A stretch of DNA of 64,000 bases from JAMXLO01 sp963791495 (GTDB taxonomy: Bacteria; Pseudomonadota; Alphaproteobacteria; Acetobacterales; Acetobacteraceae): assembly GCA_963791495.1 (NCBI GenBank), contig CAWBST010000009.1, forward strand, positions 372,001 to 436,000, in the 5' to 3' direction. The notes beneath the pieces were generated by a model. That model was not told where the DNA came from. It did no database searches and was given only the letters and a program-made list of their open reading frames with translations. The translations under genes were made by a program, and so were the position numbers. Shown here one piece after another: positions 1 to 14,686 of this stretch; position 1 is the stretch's first letter; each line of letters starts with the position of its first letter.

Positions 1-324
1 CACCTCAGGGAGGCGGGAGGCCACGAAATCATCCGACGCCCCGAACCTTACCCGTCCCCGAAGCTGCGAGCCCGCGAAATAGCGCCGAGCGCGCTCGTTG
101 GCCTCCAGGATGGAGCGGGCAAAGTCCTCCATCGCTTCGCCATCGGCGGTCGGCATGACGGAGTGGGTGTCGCGCACGAAGAGCCGCCGTCCCGCCGCGT
201 CCTCCAGCTTGCGGATGTGCTGGCTGATGGTGGACTGGCGCAGGCCCAGCCGCCGGCCCGCCTCGCTGAAATTGCGCGCCTGGGCGACGGCCAGGAAGCT
301 CTCCAGCAGCACTGGCTCCAGCAT
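1..324 (-). CDS. LysR-family transcriptional regulator, N-terminal part
   Basis: The gene enters from the left edge and only its first 108 codons are visible. The N-terminus reads as a LysR winged helix-turn-helix (RRLGLRQSTISQHIRKLE near residues 23-40), followed by the start of the effector-binding domain. I chose the ATG at 324 because GGGAGGA lies about six bases upstream; an in-frame ATG at 342 has no such site. It is divergent from the symporter-like gene, the usual arrangement for a LysR regulator that controls its neighbour. The ligand is unknown. Confidence 0.9.
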   Translation of the reverse strand, partial: MLEPVLLESFLAVAQARNFSEAGRRLGLRQSTISQHIRKLEDAAGRRLFVRDTHSVMPTADGEAMEDFARSILEANERARRYFAGSQLRGRVRFGASDDFVASRLPEV

Positions 325-415
325 GACGGTCCTCCCGCTCATCACAAATCGCGATCACACTAAGAGGGATAAGCGGCGTTCACAATGACCCAGCCGGGCC
401 GGATACTTCCTGCCC

Positions 416-1414
416 ATGCAGGCGATGCTCTCCCGGCTGAAGATCGATCCATACATGGCGGGCATTCTGGGCATGGTGGCGCTTGCCTCCGCGCTGCCGG
501 CCGAGGGGAACGGCATGGCGGCTTCGAGCGACATCCTCGCCGCCGTGATCGCGCTGATGTTCTTCCTGCAAGGTGCCCGACTGGCGCCGCAAGCCGCGTT
601 GACTGGCGCGCGGCACTGGCGGCTCCATGCGGTGGTACTCTGCAGCACCTTCCTGCTGTTCCCGGCACTTGGGCTGATGGCGCGGGCGGTCGCGCCGGGG
701 CTGCTGACGCCGCCGCTCTGGGCCGGTCTACTGATGCTCTGTGTGCTGCCGTCCACGGTGCAGTCATCGATCGCCTTCACCTCGATCGCGCGTGGCAACG
801 TGGCCGCGGCACTATGCGCGGCAACCGGGTCGAATCTGCTCGGTATCCTGCTCACCCCGCTGCTCGCCGGGCTTCTGTTGAGCGCGCACAGCGGCTTCAC
901 CGTGCGCGGCGTGGGCGACATCGTGGTGCAGCTTCTGCTGCCGTTCGCCGCCGGCCAGCTTGCCCGGCCGTGGATCGGCGACTGGGTCCACCGCCACGGC
1001 TCACTGGCAAGCCTGGTCGATCGCGGCTCGATCCTGCTCGTCGTGTACGTCGCATTCAGCGAAGGCGTGAGGCACGGCATCTGGCACCAGCTCGACGCCC
1101 GCCAGTTTTCCACGCTGCTGCTGCTGGATGCAGCGCTGCTCGCGCTGGTCCTGCTGGCAACCTCTGCGATCAGCCGGCTGCTCCGATTTGATCGCGCCGA
1201 TCGGATTACCATCGTGTTCTGCGGCTCGAAGAAGAGCCTGGCGAGCGGCCTGCCCATGGCGAGCGTGCTGTTCGCCAATCAGTCACTCGGGCTGATCGTG
1301 CTCCCGCTGATGCTCTTCCATCAGCTACAGCTCATGGTCTGCGCCGCGTTGGCGCGAAGGTATGGAGCCGGATCTGTTGTTCGGCCAGCGGCAAACACGC
1401 TCGCCGCCCGGTGA
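416..1414 (+). CDS. Bile acid:sodium symporter-like membrane carrier
   Basis: A 332-residue, very hydrophobic protein with about nine or ten membrane segments. It resembles the SBF-like/YfeH group of the bile acid:Na+ symporter superfamily, including the late FCGSKKSLASGLPMA motif (around residues 268-282) typical of that group. It likely moves an organic anion across the inner membrane with sodium. The divergent LysR gene probably controls it. The start is not certain: ATG at 416 or 425, neither with a strong ribosome-binding site. The substrate cannot be told from sequence. Confidence 0.85.
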   Translation: MQAMLSRLKIDPYMAGILGMVALASALPAEGNGMAASSDILAAVIALMFFLQGARLAPQAALTGARHWRLHAVVLCSTFLLFPALGLMARAVAPGLLTPPLWAGLLMLCVLPSTVQSSIAFTSIARGNVAAALCAATGSNLLGILLTPLLAGLLLSAHSGFTVRGVGDIVVQLLLPFAAGQLARPWIGDWVHRHGSLASLVDRGSILLVVYVAFSEGVRHGIWHQLDARQFSTLLLLDAALLALVLLATSAISRLLRFDRADRITIVFCGSKKSLASGLPMASVLFANQSLGLIVLPLMLFHQLQLMVCAALARRYGAGSVVRPAANTLAAR

Positions 1415-1423
1415 TCTGTCGCC

Positions 1424-1870
1424 TCAGAGCTGCTCGCTCCTCAGGAACTCGATCACTTCACCGTTCGGCCCGACAACAAAGGCGATCTGCACCTCCGCAG
1501 GCGGCTCGCCACCGAGCCTCGCGATACGAGGCGCAATTCGGGATACGGCGCCGGCCGCAAGTGCACGCGCGTAGGACGCCTCCACATCGGTGACCCGCAG
1601 ACAGAAGTGCAGGAGTGCTCCTTCGGTCGGCTCCTCGTCCGGTCGCCGCCGCCGTCCCTCCGACTGAACAGTCGAGCCCTGGCCGAACACTTCGATGTAT
1701 CGACCATCACCGGCGTCGAGGAATGCCGCACGATCGATCCGATCGGGCACCGAGAAGCGATAGTGTACCTTGAAGCCCAGCCCCTCGGTGTAGAACCGAA
1801 TGGTTGCGTCAAAGTCCACAGCGCGGATCGCAACGTGATGGAATCCCGCAGCGGTGCCTGCACTGCTCAT
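1424..1870 (-). CDS. VOC-family (glyoxalase/bleomycin resistance fold) protein
   Basis: A 148-residue protein of the vicinal-oxygen-chelate superfamily. It opens with FHHVAIRAVDFDATIRFYTE, giving the first metal-ligand His and the FY(T/V)xxLGF hallmark, and ends with VVGPNGEVIEFLR, carrying the C-terminal Glu ligand. It could be a glyoxalase, a lyase or a small-molecule binding protein. It lies convergent to the symporter gene and is separated from rpoC by a terminator, so it is not part of the polymerase operon. Confidence 0.85.
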   Translation of the reverse strand: MSSAGTAAGFHHVAIRAVDFDATIRFYTEGLGFKVHYRFSVPDRIDRAAFLDAGDGRYIEVFGQGSTVQSEGRRRRPDEEPTEGALLHFCLRVTDVEASYARALAAGAVSRIAPRIARLGGEPPAEVQIAFVVGPNGEVIEFLRSEQL

Positions 1871-1889
1871 CGCCTGCCAACCTCACATG

Positions 1890-1921
1890 AAAAGGCCGGC
1901 GGCACGTTAGCACCGCCGGCC
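1890..1921 (-). terminator. Rho-independent terminator after rpoC
   Basis: On the minus strand GGCCGGCGG and CCGCCGGCC form a 9-bp perfect stem around a 10-base loop, followed at once by TTTT. It sits 25 bases past the rpoC stop and would end the rplKAJL-rpoBC transcript. Confidence 0.85.
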
Positions 1922-1945
1922 TCAATCATATCAACAGGCTGATGA

Positions 1946-6109
<4,164 letters not shown>

Positions 6110-6150
6110 GCGTGCGATGCCCTGCTATTCAAGGGGTGCAACAGTAGTAC

Positions 6151-6210
6151 CGTCACCCCCGCGCAAGCGGGGGTCCAGGCCTGGGTCCCCGCTTGCGCGG
6201 GGATGACGGG
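6151..6210. repeat. REP-like inverted repeat between rpoB and rpoC
   Basis: Two arms of about 30 bases (6151-6180 and 6181-6210) are near-perfect inverted copies around the core CCCCGCGCAAGCGGGG. This is a dispersed palindrome of the kind scattered through many alphaproteobacterial genomes. It would be transcribed as a long hairpin between two polymerase subunit genes. Confidence 0.85.
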
Positions 6211-6211
6211 G

Positions 6212-10387
<4,176 letters not shown>

Positions 10388-10474
10388 ATACTGCCCGCCT
10401 GCTTGCCAATCCGCTCGTCTGCGGCCACGAAAATCCCGGCCGCCCGGTCCATTCTGTCGCCGCAACGCGGAACG

Positions 10475-10501
10475 GGGCGGGAACCAGCGCGATTCCCGCC
10501 C
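10475..10501 (-). promoter_or_regulatory. Hairpin between rplL and rpoB (attenuator or processing site candidate)
   Basis: On the minus strand GGGCGGGAA and TTCCCGCCC pair as a 9-bp stem with a 9-base loop. It is not followed by a T-run, so full termination is unlikely. In E. coli the same gap holds a partial terminator and an RNase III site; a similar role here is inference. Confidence 0.55.
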
Positions 10502-10567
10502 ACATTCAGATCAGGCCGGACGGCGATGCGGCGAGCCCGCGCGCCCGGTACGGTTCGTCTATTCGTG

Positions 10568-10948
10568 CTACTTGACCTCCACGGCAGCGCCGGCGTCCTC
10601 GAGCATCTTGCGGATCTTGGCAACCTCGTCTTTGCCAATGCCTTCCTTGACCGGCTTGGGCGCACTCTCGACCAGGTCCTTGGCCTCCTTCAGGCCGAGG
10701 CCGGTGATCGTCCGGACCTCCTTGATCACGTTGATCTTCTTGTCGCCCGTCTTCGCCAGGATGACGGTGAACTCGGTCTGTTCCTCGGCCGGCGCGGCAG
10801 CTGCCGCTGCGGCAGGCGCCGCCGCGGCCACCGCCACGGGCGCAGCAGCAGAGACGCCCCACTTCTCCTCGAGAAGCTTTGAGAGCTCCGCAGCCTCCAG
10901 CACCGTGAGGCCGGACAGCTCGTCCACCAGCTTTTGTAGATCAGCCAT
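10568..10948 (-). CDS. rplL: 50S ribosomal protein L7/L12
   Basis: A 126-residue acidic protein with the L7/L12 layout: an N-terminal dimerisation domain (LQKLVDELSGLTVLEAAELS), an Ala/Pro-rich hinge at about residues 34-54, and the factor-binding domain with GLGLKEAKDLVESAPKPVKE. It forms the ribosomal stalk with L10 and recruits translation factors. It lies 68 bases after rplJ in the usual order. Confidence 0.98.
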   Translation of the reverse strand: MADLQKLVDELSGLTVLEAAELSKLLEEKWGVSAAAPVAVAAAAPAAAAAAAPAEEQTEFTVILAKTGDKKINVIKEVRTITGLGLKEAKDLVESAPKPVKEGIGKDEVAKIRKMLEDAGAAVEVK

Positions 10949-11016
10949 ATGTGTGTGTCCCTAATCTAGTCGTTGGTTGGTTCCATGCAAGTGCTTCCCC
11001 GAGTCGGGGCTCGGGG

Positions 11017-11553
11017 CTAGGCCGCTGCGGCCACCTCGCCATCCTCGCTTTTCCTGGCAAAGGCGCCAAAGACTCGAGCAAGCTGCCCGGCCGAACCCTG
11101 GAGGACGCCGGCGACGCGGGTCGCGGGGGTGGCGATCATCCCCACGATTCGGGCGCGCAACTGATCCAGGCTCGGCAGTTCGGCCAGCGCCCGCACCCCC
11201 GACGCATCCAGCGTCTGGAGGCCGAGCGCCCCGCCGATCAGAACGAGCTTCTCGTTGGTCCTGGCGAACTCGACGGTCGCCTTGGCCGCCGCCACTGGGT
11301 CCTCCGACCACGCGAGCGCGGTCGGTCCCCGGAGCATCGGCTTCAGGCCGTCGAATTGGGTCCCTTGCAGGGCGAGGTGGGCCAAGCGGTTCTTCGCGAT
11401 CCTGAAGGTCACGCCGGCTGCCCGCATCCGGCGCCTGAGATCCGTCGCCTCTGCGACCGTGAGCCCCGTGTTGTGGGTGACCACGATCATCGAGGTGGCG
11501 GCAAGCGCCTCGTGCAGACCGGCGACGAACTCCCGCTTTTCAGTCCGGTCCAC
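11017..11553 (-). CDS. rplJ: 50S ribosomal protein L10
   Basis: A 178-residue stalk base protein. The N-terminal MDRTEKREFVAGLHEALA and the central FRIAKNRLAHLAL are typical of L10. It starts with GTG at 11553, preceded by GGAGATGGTAA. A 299-base structured leader separates it from rplA, which fits autoregulation by the L10-L12 complex, known in other bacteria but not proven here. Confidence 0.97.
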   Translation of the reverse strand: MDRTEKREFVAGLHEALAATSMIVVTHNTGLTVAEATDLRRRMRAAGVTFRIAKNRLAHLALQGTQFDGLKPMLRGPTALAWSEDPVAAAKATVEFARTNEKLVLIGGALGLQTLDASGVRALAELPSLDQLRARIVGMIATPATRVAGVLQGSAGQLARVFGAFARKSEDGEVAAAA

Positions 11554-11608
11554 TTACCATCTCCACTGTGGCCTGACGCGTTTGGACCGCGCCGAGCCGG
11601 GGTTGCCC

Positions 11609-11631
11609 ATCCTCGGGCTTGACCCGAGGAT
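11609..11631. repeat. Short palindrome, REP-like
   Basis: ATCCTCGGG and CCCGAGGAT form a perfect 9-bp inverted repeat with a 5-base spacer. This is a common dispersed palindrome type in alphaproteobacterial intergenic DNA. Confidence 0.65.
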
Positions 11632-11804
11632 CGCCTGTCCTGAAAGCCGGAACCAACCCAGGGACCTGCGGTCCATGGGTGCCTCCCGTCTCCCGCGCGC
11701 GGACCGATGGTCCATTATCACCTCGACGGTGACGTGCGGTCTTGGACAGGTTCGGGGACCTGCGTCCCCTGCCCGCCTGCCCAAAAGGACAGGCGTATCC
11801 TATT

Positions 11805-11851
11805 ACAGCCCTCCCCCTCCCCTCGCGGGAGGGGTCGGGGGAGGCGGCTGT
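11805..11851. repeat. REP-like palindrome directly after rplA
   Basis: A GC-rich inverted repeat bounded by ACAGCC and GGCTGT, with arms built from CTCCCCCTCCCCTCGCGGG and its near complement. It begins two bases beyond the rplA stop and may act as a 3' stabiliser or weak terminator. Confidence 0.65.
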
Positions 11852-11852
11852 C

Positions 11853-12549
11853 CTAACTCGCAGCCAAACTCCCTATATCGACCCGTACTCCAGGCCCCAT
11901 TGTCGAGCTGAGCGACACCTTCTGCACATAAGTGCCTTTGGCGCCTGCGGGCCTCGCCTTCTGGATCGCATCGGCCAGCGCCTTGGCATTCTCCAGCAGC
12001 TTGTCGTCCTCGAAGCTCACCTTGCCGATGCCGGCGTGGATGATCCCCGCCTTCTCGGCCCGGGTACTCGACCTGCCCGCCCTTGGCCGCGGCTACGGCG
12101 CCCTTCACATCCATCGTCACCGTGCCCAGCCGAGGATTCGGCATCAGCCCGCGCGGTCCGAGGATCTTCCCCAGCCGCCCGACGACTCCCATCATGTCCG
12201 GCGTCGCGATGCAGCGGTCGAAGCCGATCTCGCCAGCCTGCACCTTCTCGGCCAGGTCCTCCGCCCCCACCACATCGGCACCCGCCGCCTGTGCCTCCTC
12301 GGCCTTCGGCCCGCGCGCGAACACCCCGACCCGCACCGTCTTGCCGGTCCCGTTTGGCAGCGATGTCAGGCCGCGCACCATCTGGTCGGCATGCCGCGGG
12401 TCGATGCCGAGGTTCATCGACATTTCCACTGTCTCGTCGAACTTCGCCTTGGCGTTCTGCTTCACCAGCTTGATCGCGTCGGGCAGTGGGTACGCCTTCG
12501 AACCGTCTACACTCTCGTACGCCTTCTTCAGCCGCTTGTCCTTGGCCAT
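11853..12549 (-). pseudogene. rplA: 50S ribosomal protein L1, broken by a one-base insertion
   Basis: The first about 160 residues are a normal L1 (MAKDKRLKKAYESVDGSKAY; GRLGKILGPRGLMPNPRLGT). After KGGQVEY the frame changes; in the next frame the family C-terminus continues (RAEKAGIIHAGIGKVSFEDD, then SLSSTMGPGVRVDIGSLAAS) to a TAG at 11853. The total length is 231 codons plus stop plus one base, so a single extra base, most simply one G of the GGG at 12062-12064, explains it. L1 is normally present and important for growth, so a sequencing error is likelier than true loss. It lies 3 bases after rplK. Confidence 0.93.
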
Positions 12550-12552
12550 CCC

Positions 12553-12987
12553 TCAGCCCTCCACCACCGTGATGCCCATCGAGCGGGCGGAGCCCATCAG
12601 CATCCGCACCGCGCCGTCGATGTCGTTGGCGTTCAGGTCCTTCATCTTCTCCGCGGCGATCTCGCGCAGCTGCGACATCGTCACCTGCCCGACCGGCGCG
12701 CTCTTGCCCACGGTCTGGCTGCCCTTTTCGATACTCGCCGCCTTCATCAGGAAATAGGTATTGGGCGGGGTCTTGGTGATGAAGGAGTAGGTGCGGTCGG
12801 CAAAGGCGGTGATCACAACTGGCACGGGCATGCCCGGCTCCATGTTCTGCGTCTGAGCGTTGAAGTCCTTGCAGAACGCCATGATGTTGAGCCCGCGCTG
12901 ACCGAGCGCGGGGCCTACGGGCGGCGAGGGGTTCGCCTTCCCGGCCGGAATCTGCAGCTTGATATAGCCGGCGATCTTCTTTGCCAT
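12553..12987 (-). CDS. rplK: 50S ribosomal protein L11
   Basis: A 144-residue protein beginning MAKKIAGYIKLQIPAGKANP, the family start; the open frame extends further up without similarity. The proline-rich PSPPVGPALGQRGLNIMAF and the C-terminal rRNA-binding part ending ARSMGITVVEG are intact. L11 binds the GTPase-associated centre of 23S rRNA. It is the first ribosomal gene of the operon here; secE and nusG, its usual upstream partners, are absent. Confidence 0.97.
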   Translation of the reverse strand: MAKKIAGYIKLQIPAGKANPSPPVGPALGQRGLNIMAFCKDFNAQTQNMEPGMPVPVVITAFADRTYSFITKTPPNTYFLMKAASIEKGSQTVGKSAPVGQVTMSQLREIAAEKMKDLNANDIDGAVRMLMGSARSMGITVVEG

Positions 12988-13093
12988 ATCCCTGGTCCTC
13001 GTCCTCTGGTCCCGGGGACCGCGGTGCAAACGGCGTGGCCACCGCGCAACCGGCGGTGGGACAGCCTCCCGCGTTCCGATGGAGCGGCGGCGT
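12988..13093 (-). promoter_or_regulatory. rplK upstream region with GGTCC/GGACC hairpin
   Basis: A 106-base gap between a small unknown gene and rplK. It contains GGTCC-CGG-GGACC (13008-13020), the same small hairpin type seen three times in the rplJ leader. It is likely the 5' untranslated region of the ribosomal operon; I see no clear promoter hexamers. Confidence 0.35.
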
Positions 13094-13303
13094 TTAGCGG
13101 ACCGCGGGGATAGAGTCCAGGGGCTTGTCGGCAACCGGATTGGTGGAGCGCCGGCCAAGGCGGGCCAGCAGGGCGACGAAGCGCTTCGCAAACTCCGTCC
13201 GCTCCTGCCGCACGGACGCCCGCTCCGGCACGGTGGCGGCGAGGACGCCCGCCAGATCGGCCGTCAGCGGATACCGCGGGGCTGGGCAGCGTCGGTCACG
13301 CAC
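13094..13303 (-). CDS. Small hypothetical protein upstream of rplK
   Basis: A 69-residue basic protein that I do not recognise, starting with GTG at 13303 and overlapping the end of the preceding small gene by eight bases (GTGCGTGA), an arrangement that suggests translational coupling. It has no membrane segment or known motif. It occupies the place where nusG is usually found, but shows no likeness to NusG. Confidence 0.45.
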   Translation of the reverse strand: MRDRRCPAPRYPLTADLAGVLAATVPERASVRQERTEFAKRFVALLARLGRRSTNPVADKPLDSIPAVR

Positions 13304-13499
13304 GCGATGTGCTCCGGAAATCGGCCATCACTCCGGCATGGTCCAGCCAGCGCAGGTCGTCTTCGATCCGCTGGTCCAGGCGGCGGGTCCATGCTGCAGT
13401 CAGCGAGGGCCACAGGCGCATGGTGCGGGCAGTCGCTTGCCCCGGCCGCGTATTCGCGCCCACGGCAGCGAGCGAGGCCGTCGTCGCGGAAATATTCAT
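13296..13499 (-). CDS. Small hypothetical protein
   Basis: A 67-residue protein of unknown function. The ATG at 13499 has a strong site, GGGAAGGGGAG, four bases upstream, which makes the gene credible despite its size. The C-terminal half (RRLDQRIEDDLRWLDHAG) looks like an amphipathic helix. It overlaps the next small gene by eight bases, so the two probably form one unit. It could be regulatory or simply lineage-specific. Confidence 0.5.
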   Translation of the reverse strand: MNISATTASLAAVGANTRPGQATARTMRLWPSLTAAWTRRLDQRIEDDLRWLDHAGVMADFRSTSRA

Positions 13500-13736
13500 T
13501 GGTCTCCCCTTCCCTTCAGGCACGAGCAGACTGCCGCGGTGACAAACCCTGATGCAGTGAAACGCCTCACATCCGCGCGCCCAAAATGAAACTCGCGCCG
13601 TTCACTGACCTCCACTTGAACAAAGGCCATGCACTGGGGCGCCTGGCGGACGATACACGTCGCGGTATCGCCGCAATCCCTCGGCAATAGACGGCAACGG
13701 ACACGACCGTCTCTTGCGCCGCCAGGGAAGTGCCAC

Positions 13737-13889
13737 GTGACCAAGACTGCGCTGGCGGCCAATGGGCCTCTCGACTGGCTTAATCTTCTCCTCGCAGACG
13801 TCACGGGCGGAGCCGGTCCGTTCCTCGCCATCTACCTTATGGCAAGCCAGCAATGGAGTGCAGGACGCATCGGCATCGCCGCGTCAGCT
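13737..13889 (+). pseudogene. N-terminal remnant of an MFS transporter
   Basis: From the GTG at 13737 (GGGAAG a few bases upstream) the frame reads LDWLNLLLADVTGGAGPFLA, then IYLMASQQWSAGRIGIA, the first transmembrane helix and loop of a group of MFS permeases. After about 50 residues the similarity stops and only unrelated sequence follows, so this is a leftover fragment and not a frameshifted full gene. Confidence 0.55.
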
Positions 13890-13963
13890 CCCGAGCGCGT
13901 GGCGGGCGCAGATGGCGCCGGCCGTTGCGCCGCCCACGACGATCCTCGGAGGACCGCCCGATT

Positions 13964-13978
13964 TGCGAATCACTCGCA
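13964..13978. promoter_or_regulatory. Fur-box-like palindrome, upstream copy
   Basis: TGCGAATCACTCGCA differs by one base from the second copy at 14025. It lies just upstream of the -35 hexamer of the iron operon promoter, a repressor-type position. Confidence 0.6.
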
Positions 13979-13984
13979 ATTCCG

Positions 13985-14013
13985 TTGACAGCCTTCCGCA
14001 ACCGCTGTAACAG
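13985..14013 (+). promoter_or_regulatory. Promoter of the iron operon
   Basis: A perfect -35 TTGACA (13985-13990), a 17-base spacer, and TAACAG (14008-14013) as -10. It is flanked on both sides by Fur-box-like palindromes and lies about 50 bases before the cupredoxin gene. Confidence 0.6.
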
Positions 14014-14024
14014 GACTTCTCAAT

Positions 14025-14039
14025 TGCGAATCATTCGCA
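14025..14039. promoter_or_regulatory. Fur-box-like palindrome, downstream copy
   Basis: TGCGAA-TCA-TTCGCA is a perfect 6-3-6 inverted repeat. Its centre is 61 bases from that of the first copy, about six helical turns, and it covers the expected transcription start. Iron-dependent repression by Fur is the natural reading given hemP downstream. Confidence 0.65.
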
Positions 14040-14060
14040 TCTTTGATCGGAAGTCCACCA

Positions 14061-14396
14061 ATGCACCTGCACCGTGCCAGCTTCGCTCTGTTGCCTCTGC
14101 TGTTGCTCGCCGGCCCACCGGCTGCGGCCGAAGACCCCGCCTTCACCCTGACCCTGAAGGACCACAGGTTCACGCCCACTGAGCTCACTGTTCCGGCCAA
14201 CGTGCGGGTCAAGCTGACGATCAGGAACCAGGACCCGACCCCGGCGGAATTCGAGAGCCATGATTTCAAGGCCGAGAAGGTCATCGCCGCCGGGCGCGAG
14301 GTCACCCTGACGATCGGTCCACTGAAGCCGGGCAGCTACGGCTACTTCGACGATTATCACGAGAAGGACGCCAAGGGGCGGCTGATCGCGCAATGA
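14061..14396 (+). CDS. Periplasmic cupredoxin-like protein of the iron operon
   Basis: A 111-residue protein with a signal peptide (MHLHRASFALLPLLLLAG, cut near PAAAE) and one cupredoxin-type beta domain (LKDHRFTPTELTVPANVRVK). ATG 14061 has GGAAG seven bases before; a TTG at 14043 is in frame but less likely. It resembles the N-terminal cupredoxin part of EfeO and stand-alone proteins in ferrous-iron uptake clusters, where it may oxidise or bind iron or copper. No Cys copper ligand is present, so it is not a classical blue copper protein. It overlaps hemP by four bases (ATGA). Confidence 0.8.
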   Translation: MHLHRASFALLPLLLLAGPPAAAEDPAFTLTLKDHRFTPTELTVPANVRVKLTIRNQDPTPAEFESHDFKAEKVIAAGREVTLTIGPLKPGSYGYFDDYHEKDAKGRLIAQ

Positions 14397-14578
14397 CGGA
14401 AGAGCCCCAGCCAATGTCCGGATCACTGGAGCCCACCGCGTGGGTCGATGCACCTGTCCATCGCTCGATCGCCAGCCATGAGCTGATGGCCGGCGAGCGC
14501 GTCATCATCATTCGCCACGGCAAGGACGAATACCGGTTGCGTCTCACCGCATCCGACAAGCTGATACTGACCAAATAG
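14393..14578 (+). CDS. hemP: Hemin uptake protein HemP
   Basis: A 61-residue protein with the HemP/HmuP signature ELMAGERVIIIRHGKDEYRL followed by RLTASDKLILTK. Family members are small, Fur-controlled proteins linked to haem uptake, in some species acting as transcription activators. It overlaps the cupredoxin gene and sits under a promoter flanked by two Fur-like boxes, which agrees with iron control. Confidence 0.9.
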   Translation: MTEEPQPMSGSLEPTAWVDAPVHRSIASHELMAGERVIIIRHGKDEYRLRLTASDKLILTK

Positions 14579-14686
14579 CGCGGATGCTTTCCCCGAACCC
14601 TGCCAGCCACCGGACCTCCCCAGCAGCGCCGGAAGCCAGCCAGGAACACGATCCTGATGACCGGCGGCAAAGGGAGACTACCAACG

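Larger units (their letters stand above)
11554..11852 (-). promoter_or_regulatory. Structured rplJ leader (rplA-rplJ intergenic region)
   Basis: This 299-base gap holds no convincing gene. Read as RNA it can form several hairpins: 11805-11851, GCCTGTCC-TTTT-GGGCAGGC near 11775-11795, GGGGAC-N4-GTCCCC (11754-11769), GGACC-N3-GGTCC twice (11701-11713 and 11662-11674), and the repeat hairpin 11609-11631. Such a long, folded leader before rplJL is where L10-dependent translational control usually acts. Which hairpin binds a protein cannot be said. Confidence 0.5.
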
